Of a DNA stretch of 38,643 nt, positions 22,109-28,921 are shown one piece after another; within the stretch, counting starts at the first letter, position 1, and each line of letters begins with the position of its first letter. The DNA comes from a virus. The DNA lies in the IMG/VR virus record IMGVR_UViG_3300035199_000475, positions 1 to 38,643 of that record, one strand, 5' to 3'. A model generated the notes under the pieces. The model made no database searches. It was not told where the DNA came from and saw only the letters and a list, made by a program, of their open reading frames with translations. The translations under genes and the position numbers were made by a program.

Positions 22109-22473
22109 GGGGGTGAAACGGTTTCGACGAAATAATGACATTGTACGGATGCAAACAGCCAACCGTAATACATGGCTTAAATAGTGTTACAATTTTTAAT
22201 TGCCAACGATAACGTTGAGTACGCTTACGCACTAGCTGCGTAATCGCTGGGTTGCCGATGACCTTGTAAACAAATATCGGATAGTTGGGTGGTCTCCAAT
22301 GATTGTGACAAGACTAAAATGGTTATCCTATTCGTAGTAGGTGTGATCCTGATTCTCGATAGGGATGGTTGGGAACATCGAGATTGTTTGTCGATTTATA
22401 AAAATCGACTAAGTTTGTGAATGACCCGTCTGTTGAGTTGTTTCGGACCCGGGTTCGACTCCCGGCACCTCCA
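22109..22473 (+). ncRNA. ssrA: tmRNA (transfer-messenger RNA)
   Basis: 365 nt, one-piece. The 5' end GGGGGTGAAACGGTTTCGACG and 3' TTCGACTCCCGGCACCTCCA are the canonical tmRNA ends. The acceptor GGGGGTG pairs with CACCTCC (one G-U), and the T arm is CCGGG-TTCGACT-CCCGG. The tag frame is at 22202-22243 with resume codon GCC, encoding ANDNVEYAYALAA and TAA; the C-terminal ALAA is the classic ClpXP degron. tmRNA rescues stalled ribosomes together with SmpB, which is not in this window, so host SmpB or a gene elsewhere would be needed. CCA is not fully encoded. Confidence 0.96.
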
Positions 22474-22496
22474 CTTTATCTAACTGGAGCAATAAA

Positions 22497-22748
22497 TTGG
22501 ATTATCAGTATAAAGAAAAAATTAGTCAATTATCAGATAGGGATATAGACGCTATCATTTTTCAGTTAAAGAATAAGTCTACACGACAGAATGGTCCTGC
22601 CGCCGAGGAGGTATTGATGTTTGCCGGCATGGAATGGAATAACAGGCACCCGGGTACACTACCACCTTGTTTCGTGGGTAGGAAATTTCCAAAATGTTAT
22701 GAGGGTATTCGTAAAATTTATGAGTGGCCCGATGTTAATGAACAGTAG
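22497..22748 (+). CDS. hypothetical protein (TTG start)
   Basis: An 83-residue product. CTGGAGC precedes TTG 22497 at good spacing and fixes the start, 24 nt after tmRNA. The sequence YKEKISQLSDRDIDAIIFQLKNKS... PAAEEVLMFAGMEWNNRHPG is helical and then Pro/Cys-containing. Not recognised. Confidence 0.55.
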   Translation: MDYQYKEKISQLSDRDIDAIIFQLKNKSTRQNGPAAEEVLMFAGMEWNNRHPGTLPPCFVGRKFPKCYEGIRKIYEWPDVNEQ

Positions 22749-22872
22749 TATATTAATGCTTCTGTTATTAATACGTTGTAAAACGAAAGTTATAAACATA
22801 AATCGAGTTAAAGATAGTGCAGTACTCTATTGATATTTTTCCAATATTACGATTGTTTATTAATTTGGTTAT
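22749..22872 (+). other. AT-rich gap before a promoter
   Basis: About 125 bp with no frame I can support. It leads into the GTGAAA promoter at 22873. No strong hairpin seen. Confidence 0.4.
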
Positions 22873-22901
22873 GTGAAAAATGGACAGTTGTTGTTTATAA
22901 T
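22873..22901 (+). promoter_or_regulatory. phage promoter, GTGAAA-17-TATAAT
   Basis: GTGAAA at 22873-22878, 17-bp spacer, TATAAT at 22896-22901 (without the TG extension). The expected start of transcription, near 22908, coincides with the ATG at 22909. Confidence 0.7.
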
Positions 22902-22908
22902 ATAACTA

Positions 22909-23016
22909 ATGGATAAGATATTATGCGTATATGGTTTCGATAATTCATCGGTTGAATTAGAATCGTATAAAAAGAAAAACTATAAACCAAAGGGTGAAGC
23001 ATGTTGGGTTTTATAA
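22909..23016 (+). CDS. possible 35-residue leaderless ORF
   Basis: ATG 22909 begins a 35-residue polar peptide (MDKILCVYGFDNSSVELE...). The ATG lies about seven nucleotides after the -10 element, so any transcript would be leaderless. The stop overlaps the start of the next gene. It may be a coupled leader or chance. Not recognised. Confidence 0.35.
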   Translation: MDKILCVYGFDNSSVELESYKKKNYKPKGEACWVL

Positions 23017-23234
23017 TTGGTGGTGCCACTGGATTGTTAGTGGGTTTTGGATTAGGAAAGGCATCAGCATTTAACGGCCAATGGACTGTTCTAACATGGA
23101 ATCGCAACGCTATGGCATATCGTCCTATGCTAATAACTGAGAAGGATCAAATTGTACAGGGTGGTCGATATTTACTCGCCCAAGATGTTGATGTTGATAC
23201 GTTAAAGCGTGTTGTTGGTACGAACTCAGAATAA
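23001..23234 (+). CDS. small Gly-rich membrane protein
   Basis: A 77-residue protein from ATG 23001, with AAGGGTGAAGC upstream. The N-terminus is a Gly-rich hydrophobic segment with GxxxG spacing (LGFIIGGATGLLVGFGLGKASAF), followed by a small soluble domain (WTVLTWNRNAMAYRPMLITEKDQIVQGGRYLL). It could be a membrane-inserting or holin-like peptide, but evidence is thin. It is followed by tRNA-Arg after four nucleotides. Confidence 0.55.
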   Translation: MLGFIIGGATGLLVGFGLGKASAFNGQWTVLTWNRNAMAYRPMLITEKDQIVQGGRYLLAQDVDVDTLKRVVGTNSE

Positions 23235-23238
23235 GTTT

Positions 23239-23314
23239 GCCTCTGTAGCTCAGATGGATAGAGCGGGGGATTCCTAATCCCCGTCTGTCGCAGGTTCGAA
23301 TCCTGCCAGGGGTA
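23239..23314 (+). tRNA. tRNA-Arg (CCT)
   Basis: 76 nt. The anticodon loop TTCCTAA has CCT at 23273-23275, reading AGG. The acceptor GCCTCTG pairs with CAGGGGT, with G1-U72 and U4-G69 wobbles; the T arm has GGTTCGAATCC. CCA not encoded. The same unusual G1-U72 pair appears in the TCT tRNA. Confidence 0.95.
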
Positions 23315-23368
23315 CTATATGTCGAATATGTTCTAATTGAATATTTATTATAGTAAGGGGAAAATATT

Positions 23369-23476
23369 ATGAATGAGTTTTCATGGGGTGTTGTTGCTGG
23401 TGTGGTCGCCTCGCCGTTTGCATGGCTTGGTGTAAAATGGTGCTACGATAAATTACAGCAACTTTTATCGAACTAG
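23369..23476 (+). CDS. 35-residue membrane peptide
   Basis: ATG 23369 follows TAAGGGG and encodes MNEFSWGVVAGVVASPFAWLGV then a short basic/polar tail. One transmembrane helix is likely. It ends three nucleotides before the next gene. Unknown function. Confidence 0.5.
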   Translation: MNEFSWGVVAGVVASPFAWLGVKWCYDKLQQLLSN

Positions 23477-23479
23477 TAT

Positions 23480-23878
23480 ATGGTTAGTGGTTTAAAAACT
23501 GCCGTAGCTTTATTCATTGCTATCAATGTATGTTCATGCGTGTCATCAATTAATCCGTATGGGCCTGTTTCCTGTGCCACTTGGGAAAATGAAGAATGCG
23601 GACCGACCGCGGAATGTGCTGCACTCCTATATAATAGAGCACAGTCACATATGAGTGTAGCTCGACAGTTAGCAAAAAATGGATTATTTATGTCATCAGC
23701 AATGGAGTACCGCCACGCCATCTGTTTATTAAACAACGCAGATATTAGATTACGTGAATCGAAGCTTCAAGATTTTGACGACTGGCAAGTCGCTGTTACG
23801 TTCGGTTTAGAAAGAAAGATTAAAGAGTCCATTAAGCAGTGCGATATGTTTATTAATATGTACAGATGGAGACAATAA
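23480..23878 (+). CDS. small predicted lipoprotein
   Basis: A 132-residue protein. The N-terminus (LKTAVALFIAINVCSC) is a signal peptide ending in Cys18/Cys20, so it is probably lipidated. The mature part contains several Cys (CATWENEECGPTAEC) and then a helical, TPR-like stretch (LLYNRAQSHMSVARQLAKNGLFMSSAMEYRHAICLLNNAD). Followed directly by the tagged gene (TAAGTG junction). It could be an envelope-acting factor; not recognised. Confidence 0.6.
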   Translation: MVSGLKTAVALFIAINVCSCVSSINPYGPVSCATWENEECGPTAECAALLYNRAQSHMSVARQLAKNGLFMSSAMEYRHAICLLNNADIRLRESKLQDFDDWQVAVTFGLERKIKESIKQCDMFINMYRWRQ

Positions 23879-24613
23879 GTGATTTTAACTAAAAAACAAT
23901 TGCGTAGCGTAATTCGTGAAGCAGCAAGCGATGTTGTTGATAACATTTTGTCTGAGGGCTTCAACCTAGGTGAATTTGTAAAATGGCAATCTTTTAAAGA
24001 GCCATGGGAGGTCGCCGCGTTTACGGACGGCTGGAATAAGACGGTGGAATTATTGAAAAAATCTCCCCCTACCAATGAAGAGATGGAATCACTAGACATC
24101 AAGCACCCCGGCCAGTATGCCTCAGTTTTAAGAGATAGAATGGAGATAGACGTAAAAAACGCGATTGCCAAACACGCGGCAGGAGCTAAATATCCCAATA
24201 GCTCAAAGGCCAACTGGTTAAGATTTGCATGGCATAATATGGTGTCAAACCTTGTTACCGCGGAGTTAAAAACACCGGGAAGTATTAATAATCTTCCAGA
24301 CGGAAAAACTGTAGCATCAGCAATAACGCAGAAAGAACTTGATAGACAGGCAAAGCGTGTATCAGACCTTAAGGGAAGAACGGAACGAACCGTACAGGAT
24401 CTTAAGGACGTCGATCCTAAGTCCATAGTACGTGGTCCGACATACGGTCACACAAGTATGAATACGACTTATGCCCCTGAAAATTTATCTGATAAAGATG
24501 CTGTGTATTGGTTACTTGATAAGTTTACTGGTGCCCCTATGTGGAAGTTCTTGATCCACCGTGATCCGAAGAATGGAAGAATATATGCCTATACAGAGAT
24601 TGATTCATCTTAA
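23879..24613 (+). CDS. N-terminal-tag family protein (GTG start)
   Basis: A 244-residue protein opening MILTKKQLRSVIREA, the shared tag. The GTG lies directly after the previous stop codon. The body is mainly helical and basic with a WxxF-rich segment (KWQSFKEPWEVAAFTDGWNKTVELL) and ends with a beta-type region (MWKFLIHRDPKNGRIYAYTEI). No known enzyme motif seen. Probably packaged in the virion if the tag hypothesis holds. Confidence 0.65.
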   Translation: MILTKKQLRSVIREAASDVVDNILSEGFNLGEFVKWQSFKEPWEVAAFTDGWNKTVELLKKSPPTNEEMESLDIKHPGQYASVLRDRMEIDVKNAIAKHAAGAKYPNSSKANWLRFAWHNMVSNLVTAELKTPGSINNLPDGKTVASAITQKELDRQAKRVSDLKGRTERTVQDLKDVDPKSIVRGPTYGHTSMNTTYAPENLSDKDAVYWLLDKFTGAPMWKFLIHRDPKNGRIYAYTEIDSS

Positions 24614-24619
24614 CCGTAC

Positions 24620-25075
24620 CTAAGTATTTTTCCAGATACTATTGAACTCTTTTTTAAATCCACCAACGACATATTTTAATCTTATAATCACAAAGTTTTC
24701 TGCATTTCTTCTAGCGGCGTTTACCGTCCAGTTAAATGAGCCAGTACCAACAGCACTATTATCTCCGATGATAAATTTATGATGCATTAACCCTGTTTTT
24801 TTATCACACTTAAGCATGATCCCGGCCTCTAATAATAATTCATCATCGGCGTATGGATTACCTGCCTGCATGTTATCGATAAGGATTCTTATTTTTACAC
24901 CCCGGTTGTGCGCTCTGATTAATGCTTTTGTAATATCATCATGCGTTATAGAGTATATTGCGGCATCTATTGACGTTTTACACCTATCTATGAATCCTAT
25001 TAACGTTTCCGCAGTATTGTTATCTGGACTAAAGTAATATGAAACATAGCGCGACATAGTGAGTATAGTATACAT
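24620..25075 (-). CDS. PLD-type phosphodiesterase / nuclease
   Basis: A 151-residue protein, one of only two well-supported minus-strand genes. HHKFIIGDNSAVGTGSFNWT is the HKD motif (HxK...GSxN) of the phospholipase D superfamily; only one copy is present, so it should act as a dimer like the Nuc endonuclease. The preceding block (FIDRCKTSIDAAIYSITHDDITKALIRAHNRGVKIRILID) is typical of this group. It may degrade host DNA. The start is ambiguous: MYTILTMSRY at 25075 or MSRY at 25057. It converges with the tagged gene six nucleotides away. Confidence 0.85.
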   Translation of the reverse strand: MYTILTMSRYVSYYFSPDNNTAETLIGFIDRCKTSIDAAIYSITHDDITKALIRAHNRGVKIRILIDNMQAGNPYADDELLLEAGIMLKCDKKTGLMHHKFIIGDNSAVGTGSFNWTVNAARRNAENFVIIRLKYVVGGFKKEFNSIWKNT

Positions 25076-25106
25076 ACGGACAGGTTGATTTAAAGGACAA
25101 CAATTA

Positions 25107-25130
25107 TGAGTGGAACAATATCGCTTTGAA
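25107..25130 (+). CDS. seven-codon coupled leader ORF
   Basis: ATG 25107, with AAAGGAC upstream, reads M-S-G-T-I-S-L-stop. Its TGA overlaps the TTG start of the next gene (TTTGA). This looks like termination-reinitiation coupling. Low certainty that it has a function of its own. Confidence 0.35.
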
Positions 25131-25404
25131 ATTCATTGTTAAACAATCAACGCACGTTTATGTTTCAAATTCGCTTAAAAAAGCAACGTTCTTTAAAAAA
25201 CGCGCGCTATCAGAGACAAAATTTTTTAAAGAAGACATTATTGTAGACCCCATCGGAACATACACAAAAGATAAGTCAATCGCAGCCTCTTCTCTGAGGA
25301 ACGAAGGGTTTTACGTTTTTTCGTTAAACAAGCACACCTCCGGCTGGAAAAACTATAGTATGGTGATAGTTAATAATAAGGATGTTAAAGTTCTTAACAA
25401 CTAA
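25126..25404 (+). CDS. hypothetical basic protein (TTG start)
   Basis: A 92-residue product from TTG 25126, just downstream of the seven-codon leader. Very Lys- and Phe-rich (KKATFFKKRALSETKFFKEDIIVDPIGTYTKD) with a beta-rich end (GFYVFSLNKHTSGWKNYSMVIVNNKDVKVL). Not recognised. It ends six nucleotides before the deformylase gene. Confidence 0.55.
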   Translation: MKFIVKQSTHVYVSNSLKKATFFKKRALSETKFFKEDIIVDPIGTYTKDKSIAASSLRNEGFYVFSLNKHTSGWKNYSMVIVNNKDVKVLNN

Positions 25405-25410
25405 ACATTG

Positions 25411-25863
25411 ATGATCGATATTGTAACAAACGTAGCATCTCTACAAACACCATACGGGCGTGTTGATTCTTTAGATGAGGCAAAAATAATCGCGGATAGA
25501 TTATTCGCAACTTTATCTAGGTATCCCGCTGGTGTAGGTTTAGCTGCAAATCAAATTGGCATAGTTAAAGCAGTGTGTGTTGTAAACGTTAGTAGACCAT
25601 TGTGGTTTGCAAATCCTACGTTTACATATTATAATACACCCGAAAAAACCGTATTTCAAGAGGGCTGTATATCATTTCCAGACGTTACTGTTCTTACAGA
25701 GAGATATAAAAATATTATTGTTCAAGCAGATAATTTCTTACAGTGTAATGAAATGATTTTTGATGAAAAAAATATACTTGAATGTGTGTGCGTACAGCAC
25801 GAAATATGCCATCTAATGGGTGAAACAATGTTCGATTATCGCTCCAAGCCGGAATTAATATAG
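25411..25863 (+). CDS. def: peptide deformylase
   Basis: A 150-residue enzyme removing the N-formyl group from nascent proteins. All three motifs are present: GVGLAANQIG, EGCISFP (metal-ligand Cys) and QHEICHLMG (HExxH). ATG 25411 is preferred to a TTG three bases before it. Phage deformylases are known in cyanophages and other marine phages, where they are thought to speed maturation of rapidly made proteins. The Asp of the common HEIDH is Cys here. Confidence 0.93.
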   Translation: MIDIVTNVASLQTPYGRVDSLDEAKIIADRLFATLSRYPAGVGLAANQIGIVKAVCVVNVSRPLWFANPTFTYYNTPEKTVFQEGCISFPDVTVLTERYKNIIVQADNFLQCNEMIFDEKNILECVCVQHEICHLMGETMFDYRSKPELI

Positions 25864-25918
25864 AATAATAACTTTAAGCATGCCAAATATCACAGCACCA
25901 TTACAAGAGGGTATCATA

Positions 25919-26140
25919 ATGAAAAAGAAAGGGATACATGAACGAATTATAATGTATGAGAATGGAGAACTAAAACTCACTGAGATCGTAATACTTTTTC
26001 AAGAATTAATAGATTCTGGATTTGCATGGAAACTACAGGGTCACTATGGTCATATCGCAGGGGAATTAATAGAGGCTGGATTGTGTAATATGTATCCGGT
26101 AAGCGAGGACGATATCCCAATCCCGGTTGAGCTACATTAA
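25919..26140 (+). CDS. small conserved phage protein (DUF7417-like)
   Basis: A 73-residue product. ATG 25919, with GAGGGT upstream, is preferred to ATG 25880. The block YENGELKLTEIVILFQELIDSGFAWKLQGHYGHIAGELIEAG matches a small family I recall as widespread in phages. Function unknown, probably early. Confidence 0.65.
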   Translation: MKKKGIHERIIMYENGELKLTEIVILFQELIDSGFAWKLQGHYGHIAGELIEAGLCNMYPVSEDDIPIPVELH

Positions 26141-26181
26141 ACTTAATTTGATAAACGAAAAGGAGAAATAAATTAAATAAC

Positions 26182-26589
26182 ATGGGTTTAAGAGAAGTTT
26201 ATGAATATACTGCTACTTATGAGCAGCTTAGAAATGAAACGCGTCAAGTATACGCAGACTGCAATACACTTGAGACAGGTTACATAATGCAATGGGATTC
26301 TAACGTTGCTATGGATGTTAATGGTTGGCAATCGATTATGGAGTCAGCATTAGAGTTCGATGCAGGTGAACATAATAATTTCTGTACCACCGAAGTCGCT
26401 CAGTTTTTTTATGACGCTGAAACTATTTATCACGATGAATTATCTATAATTCCCTCTAGAAGGCAAGGCGTTTCATGTTTCATTCATGCGAAACATGAAA
26501 CGCTGGATTACATCAGACGATTTGCAAGAAAAATAGGCGCAAAAGCTGTTCATGCCAATGGTGACGATTTACAGTTGCTATGGGATTAA
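26182..26589 (+). CDS. hypothetical protein
   Basis: A 135-residue mixed alpha/beta product from ATG 26182. AAAAGGAG lies about 18 nt upstream, which is long, so the start may be a few codons earlier at a non-ATG codon. The C-terminal half (VSCFIHAKHETLDYIRRFARKIGAKAVHANGDDLQLLWD) has a small ferredoxin-like pattern. Not recognised. The stop TAATG overlaps the next start. Confidence 0.55.
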   Translation: MGLREVYEYTATYEQLRNETRQVYADCNTLETGYIMQWDSNVAMDVNGWQSIMESALEFDAGEHNNFCTTEVAQFFYDAETIYHDELSIIPSRRQGVSCFIHAKHETLDYIRRFARKIGAKAVHANGDDLQLLWD

Positions 26590-26801
26590 TGATGAATAAT
26601 GAAGTGAAAGAAATATTAGTCGATTTAATTGACTACTATAATACAATCGGTACAGAAGATGATCCTGGATTTAAATCGTTCACGGATATCGTAAATAGGT
26701 CATCTAAGATGTTAGAGCGCAACGCCACCCCACGGATTCGTGACGTTCTTCCACATAAAGATTTTACTGAAAAAATTATAAAGCAAGAAAACGAATGGTA
26801 G
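26589..26801 (+). CDS. hypothetical small protein
   Basis: A 70-residue product starting at ATG 26589 in the TAATG overlap (ATG 26580 and 26592 are alternatives). Mostly helical (NNEVKEILVDLIDYYNTIGTEDDPGFKSFTDIVNRSSKML). The layout recalls the protein at 36490 (both have a 'DDPGF/DNPGL...' turn followed by a R-S-S/V-L helix), so they may be paralogues. Function unknown. Confidence 0.55.
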   Translation: MMNNEVKEILVDLIDYYNTIGTEDDPGFKSFTDIVNRSSKMLERNATPRIRDVLPHKDFTEKIIKQENEW

Positions 26802-26867
26802 TCTAGATTATGATCTAGCTATTTACGTACAAAAACATTCCTGGTTCAGCTATTTAAATCAGGGATT

Positions 26868-27440
26868 ATGATAAAGTCAAGAAAATTTAAAAAAATAGCT
26901 TTGATGTCTGAGGTGCTATCATTACAAGAAGTTAAATTTAAAGAATTAGATGGCAAGTACCTTTCAGAGTTTAGGCGAGATTTTAAGCTTGAGTTGGAAT
27001 TTTTACATTCTATTCCTCTCAACATAGAGTCAAAACATGAACACCAGTTTAAGCCAGACATATCTAGGGAATCTCTTAAAAAAATTCATCGTGCCCTTGT
27101 AAAAATAGCACACCCAGATTTAAATCCCGATCACGATAACGATGATAAATTTGTAAAAATTCAGCAGGCATATGAACAGGGAAATGCGACTGTCATGGTT
27201 GAATTAGCTGTCCAGAACAAATTGGATATAGATCTTATTGAAGAAGACTTTCTAGAACTAGAGAGACAAATAAAAATCCGTGAACAGATATTGGAAGATA
27301 AAAAATCGACGGTTAGATGGATCTGGGGCAGGTCGAATAAAAGCGTTAAAATACGCAACAAGATAAGGCAAACACTAGGTATTAACTTAAAGCAGTTTCA
27401 AGTGTGGACTGAGAATCACCACGGGGGTATCAGTATATAA
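26868..27440 (+). CDS. J-domain protein
   Basis: A 190-residue protein with a central J-domain-like segment (KKIHRALVKIAHPDLNPDHDNDDKFVKIQQAYEQG), including the HPD tripeptide needed to stimulate DnaK/Hsp70 ATPase. Flanking regions are charged helices; the C-terminus (TVRWIWGRSNKSVKIRNKIRQTLG) is basic. It may direct host DnaK to phage proteins or replication complexes. No glycine-rich or zinc-finger domain, so it is a type III J-protein. Confidence 0.8.
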   Translation: MIKSRKFKKIALMSEVLSLQEVKFKELDGKYLSEFRRDFKLELEFLHSIPLNIESKHEHQFKPDISRESLKKIHRALVKIAHPDLNPDHDNDDKFVKIQQAYEQGNATVMVELAVQNKLDIDLIEEDFLELERQIKIREQILEDKKSTVRWIWGRSNKSVKIRNKIRQTLGINLKQFQVWTENHHGGISI

Positions 27441-27504
27441 AACAAACCGCAATTTAGGATTAAACATTTATTGTACCATATATTATAAATTGAATGTTCA
27501 TTGA

Positions 27505-28159
27505 TAATTTAAATGACCCTGGTTCTCGGGTCTAGAAATCCAGATTGAGTTACCGGCTTTTGGACATTGACGATAGTTGATGATAGAGAAAACCTTGATT
27601 GGGAAGGGGGTGTTCTTAAACCCCTGTCGCCTGACTAAGAAAGGGAATGGGTAAAGGAAGGTGGTACTTCTGAAAACCATTCAGCAGTTTAAGGTGTGAG
27701 CTTCTATACCACAGGAAGAGAGCTACCAAAAATACCTACGGATTTGTGGATTCATCGTGGGAACGGGATAAGGACATGCTCCAATGCTATGGAAAAATAG
27801 TCTTGGGAAGGAGGGTTAAAAACCTCTAGAATCTAACTACTGTTTTCAGAAGTCTCTCTGGTAAGAATGGCAACAGTCTTACCGTCCCGAAAGGGGTTAC
27901 ATGGATAATTTTCCAAGAATTAGAAATGTAACGCTCAACGACGAGGAAAGGTGTACAGTTTACTCAACGAAGAGCAGAATGCTAATAGTAGTACCGCGTG
28001 CTGTTCCGTGATCTTAACAGGTCGAGAACAGGGAGAAAGCTCGTGAACGGTGTTACTAGCCGGTGTGCGTACCTCTAACCCGGGTAATGGGAACAGGCTC
28101 AAAAGGCTTGGGGATCATGAGTATTGGAAATATAGACGTACTGGTATTTCTTTTTTTTT
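27505..28159 (+). ncRNA. large structured non-coding RNA (~650 nt), GOLLD/ROOL-like candidate
   Basis: No credible protein frame exists over about 700 nt. The region is more GC-rich than its surroundings and full of stems: 27515-27519 with 27528-27532 (GACCC/GGGTC), a perfect 12-bp long-range helix 27666-27677 with 27842-27853, GGTAAGA/TCTTACC near 27860-27883, GTTACAT/ATGTAAC near 27896-27932, a CCC-GAAA-GGG hairpin near 27886, and a possible end-to-end helix 27552-27557 with 28059-28064. It ends at a hairpin with a T9 run (28127-28159). Giant phage RNAs such as GOLLD and ROOL have this size and tRNA-rich context, but I cannot confirm the class. The 5' end is approximate. Confidence 0.75.
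28127..28159 (+). terminator. Rho-independent terminator of the large ncRNA
   Basis: GAAATA (28127-28132) pairs with TATTTC (28145-28150) and is followed directly by nine T. It lies 27 nt before the next coding start and marks the 3' end of the structured RNA. Confidence 0.7.
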
Positions 28160-28185
28160 ATTTACACACTTACACAGGAGAAAAA

Positions 28186-28392
28186 ATGAGCGAATCGAAT
28201 AGAAGCGGATACGAACTCCGCACTGATTTATTAGGAATGGCGATAGGAATTGTAACAGACAAGAACAATCGTCAGTTTGATAATGAACACCTTAAACCAG
28301 AGGGACAACGAAGCCCCGTTCCACCATATACAACAGAAGATGTAATCGCGGAAGCTGAAAAACTTTATCAGTTTGTTCAAAAGAAGAATTAG
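28186..28392 (+). CDS. small conserved T4-like phage protein
   Basis: A 68-residue product. ATG 28186 follows AGGAGAAAAA; the longer frame from 28063 lies in the ncRNA and is rejected. The blocks GYELRTDLLGMAIGIV and YTTEDVIAEAEKLYQFVQ are a pattern I recognise from many T4-like marine phages. No biochemical role is known to me. Confidence 0.7.
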   Translation: MSESNRSGYELRTDLLGMAIGIVTDKNNRQFDNEHLKPEGQRSPVPPYTTEDVIAEAEKLYQFVQKKN

Positions 28393-28408
28393 TTCCCCAC
28401 ATAATCAT

Positions 28409-28426
28409 ATGCTAGTTGTTTAGCAT
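28409..28426 (+). other. short hairpin upstream of UTR element 1
   Basis: ATGCTA and TAGCAT form a perfect 6-bp stem with loop GTTGTT, immediately 5' of the first repeated UTR hairpin. It could be a weak terminator or part of the same RNA structure. Confidence 0.4.
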
Positions 28427-28458
28427 CCCGCAGGAAGGCACGGGGTCACAGGTGTCTT
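28427..28458 (+). repeat. repeated 5'-UTR hairpin element, copy 1
   Basis: CCCGCAGG is followed by the stem AAGGCAC/GTGTCTT (28435-28441 with 28452-28458, one G-U) closing the 10-nt loop GGGGTCACAG. It lies 25 nt before the ATG at 28484. Same layout as copies 2 and 3. Confidence 0.8.
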
Positions 28459-28483
28459 ATATCAATTTATAAAGGAGGTTATT

Positions 28484-28819
28484 ATGAAGGAAATTTTAAA
28501 TAAGTATGGAGTCTATATCGTCGTTGCGCTTTTGGTTGGTGCAGCCGCATTTTGGTGGGTAAGCAATAAAAGCGACACCGAAAGCAAAAATGTACCAGCA
28601 AAGGCATCGCAAGTAGAGTCGCCACAACCAACTGCCCAACCGGCAGTCGGAACAGTGACTATTACGGACGATAAAGTAAAACCAGTTAACCCAACGGTAT
28701 CTGGCAATTCTGATGATCGTAGTAATGAAGCACAGGATGAAAGTTCTAGCACTGTTTCTCAACCGCAAGAAGCAGATGAAAATACTGCAAAAAATAAAGA
28801 AAATACCTTTGAACAATAA
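28484..28819 (+). CDS. membrane-anchored acidic disordered protein
   Basis: A 111-residue protein: a signal-anchor helix (YGVYIVVALLVGAAAFWWV, about residues 9-27) and then a long disordered tail of Ser, Thr, Pro, Glu, Gln and Asn. AAAGGAGG precedes the ATG. Expected to sit in the inner membrane with its tail in the periplasm. Not recognised. Its UTR carries the repeated hairpin. Confidence 0.65.
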   Translation: MKEILNKYGVYIVVALLVGAAAFWWVSNKSDTESKNVPAKASQVESPQPTAQPAVGTVTITDDKVKPVNPTVSGNSDDRSNEAQDESSSTVSQPQEADENTAKNKENTFEQ

Positions 28820-28823
28820 TATG

Positions 28824-28852
28824 CAACCTTGTTTTAATATTGAACAAGGTTG
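28824..28852 (+). terminator. 10-bp hairpin, probable terminator
   Basis: CAACCTTGTT (28824-28833) and AACAAGGTTG (28843-28852) form a perfect stem with a 9-nt loop, four nucleotides after the stop at 28819, followed by TTAGTTTC. Likely a transcript end or processing site. Confidence 0.6.
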
Positions 28853-28862
28853 TTAGTTTCTA

Positions 28863-28895
28863 TTCCGCAGGAGGGCATGGGATAACAGATGCCCT
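28863..28895 (+). repeat. repeated 5'-UTR hairpin element, copy 2
   Basis: TTCCGCAGG is followed by the perfect stem AGGGCAT/ATGCCCT (28872-28878 with 28889-28895) closing GGGATAACAG. The ATG at 28922 is 26 nt downstream. Stem bases differ from the other copies but pairing is kept. Confidence 0.85.
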
Positions 28896-28921
28896 ATTTT
28901 TTAATATTTAAAGGAGATTTT

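Noticed and set aside
22749-22872. Gene in the gap after 22748
   Set aside because: The only frame there is a shifted reading of the preceding gene without a start signal.
27505-28159. Group I or II intron, or rRNA fragment, for the large structured RNA
   Set aside because: No split host gene flanks it, no intron ORF or domain V-like hairpin was recognised, and no rRNA landmark was seen; it ends in its own terminator.
28063-28185. N-terminal extension of the T4-like protein into the ncRNA
   Set aside because: The ATG at 28186 has a perfect ribosome site and the extension lacks family similarity and crosses a terminator.
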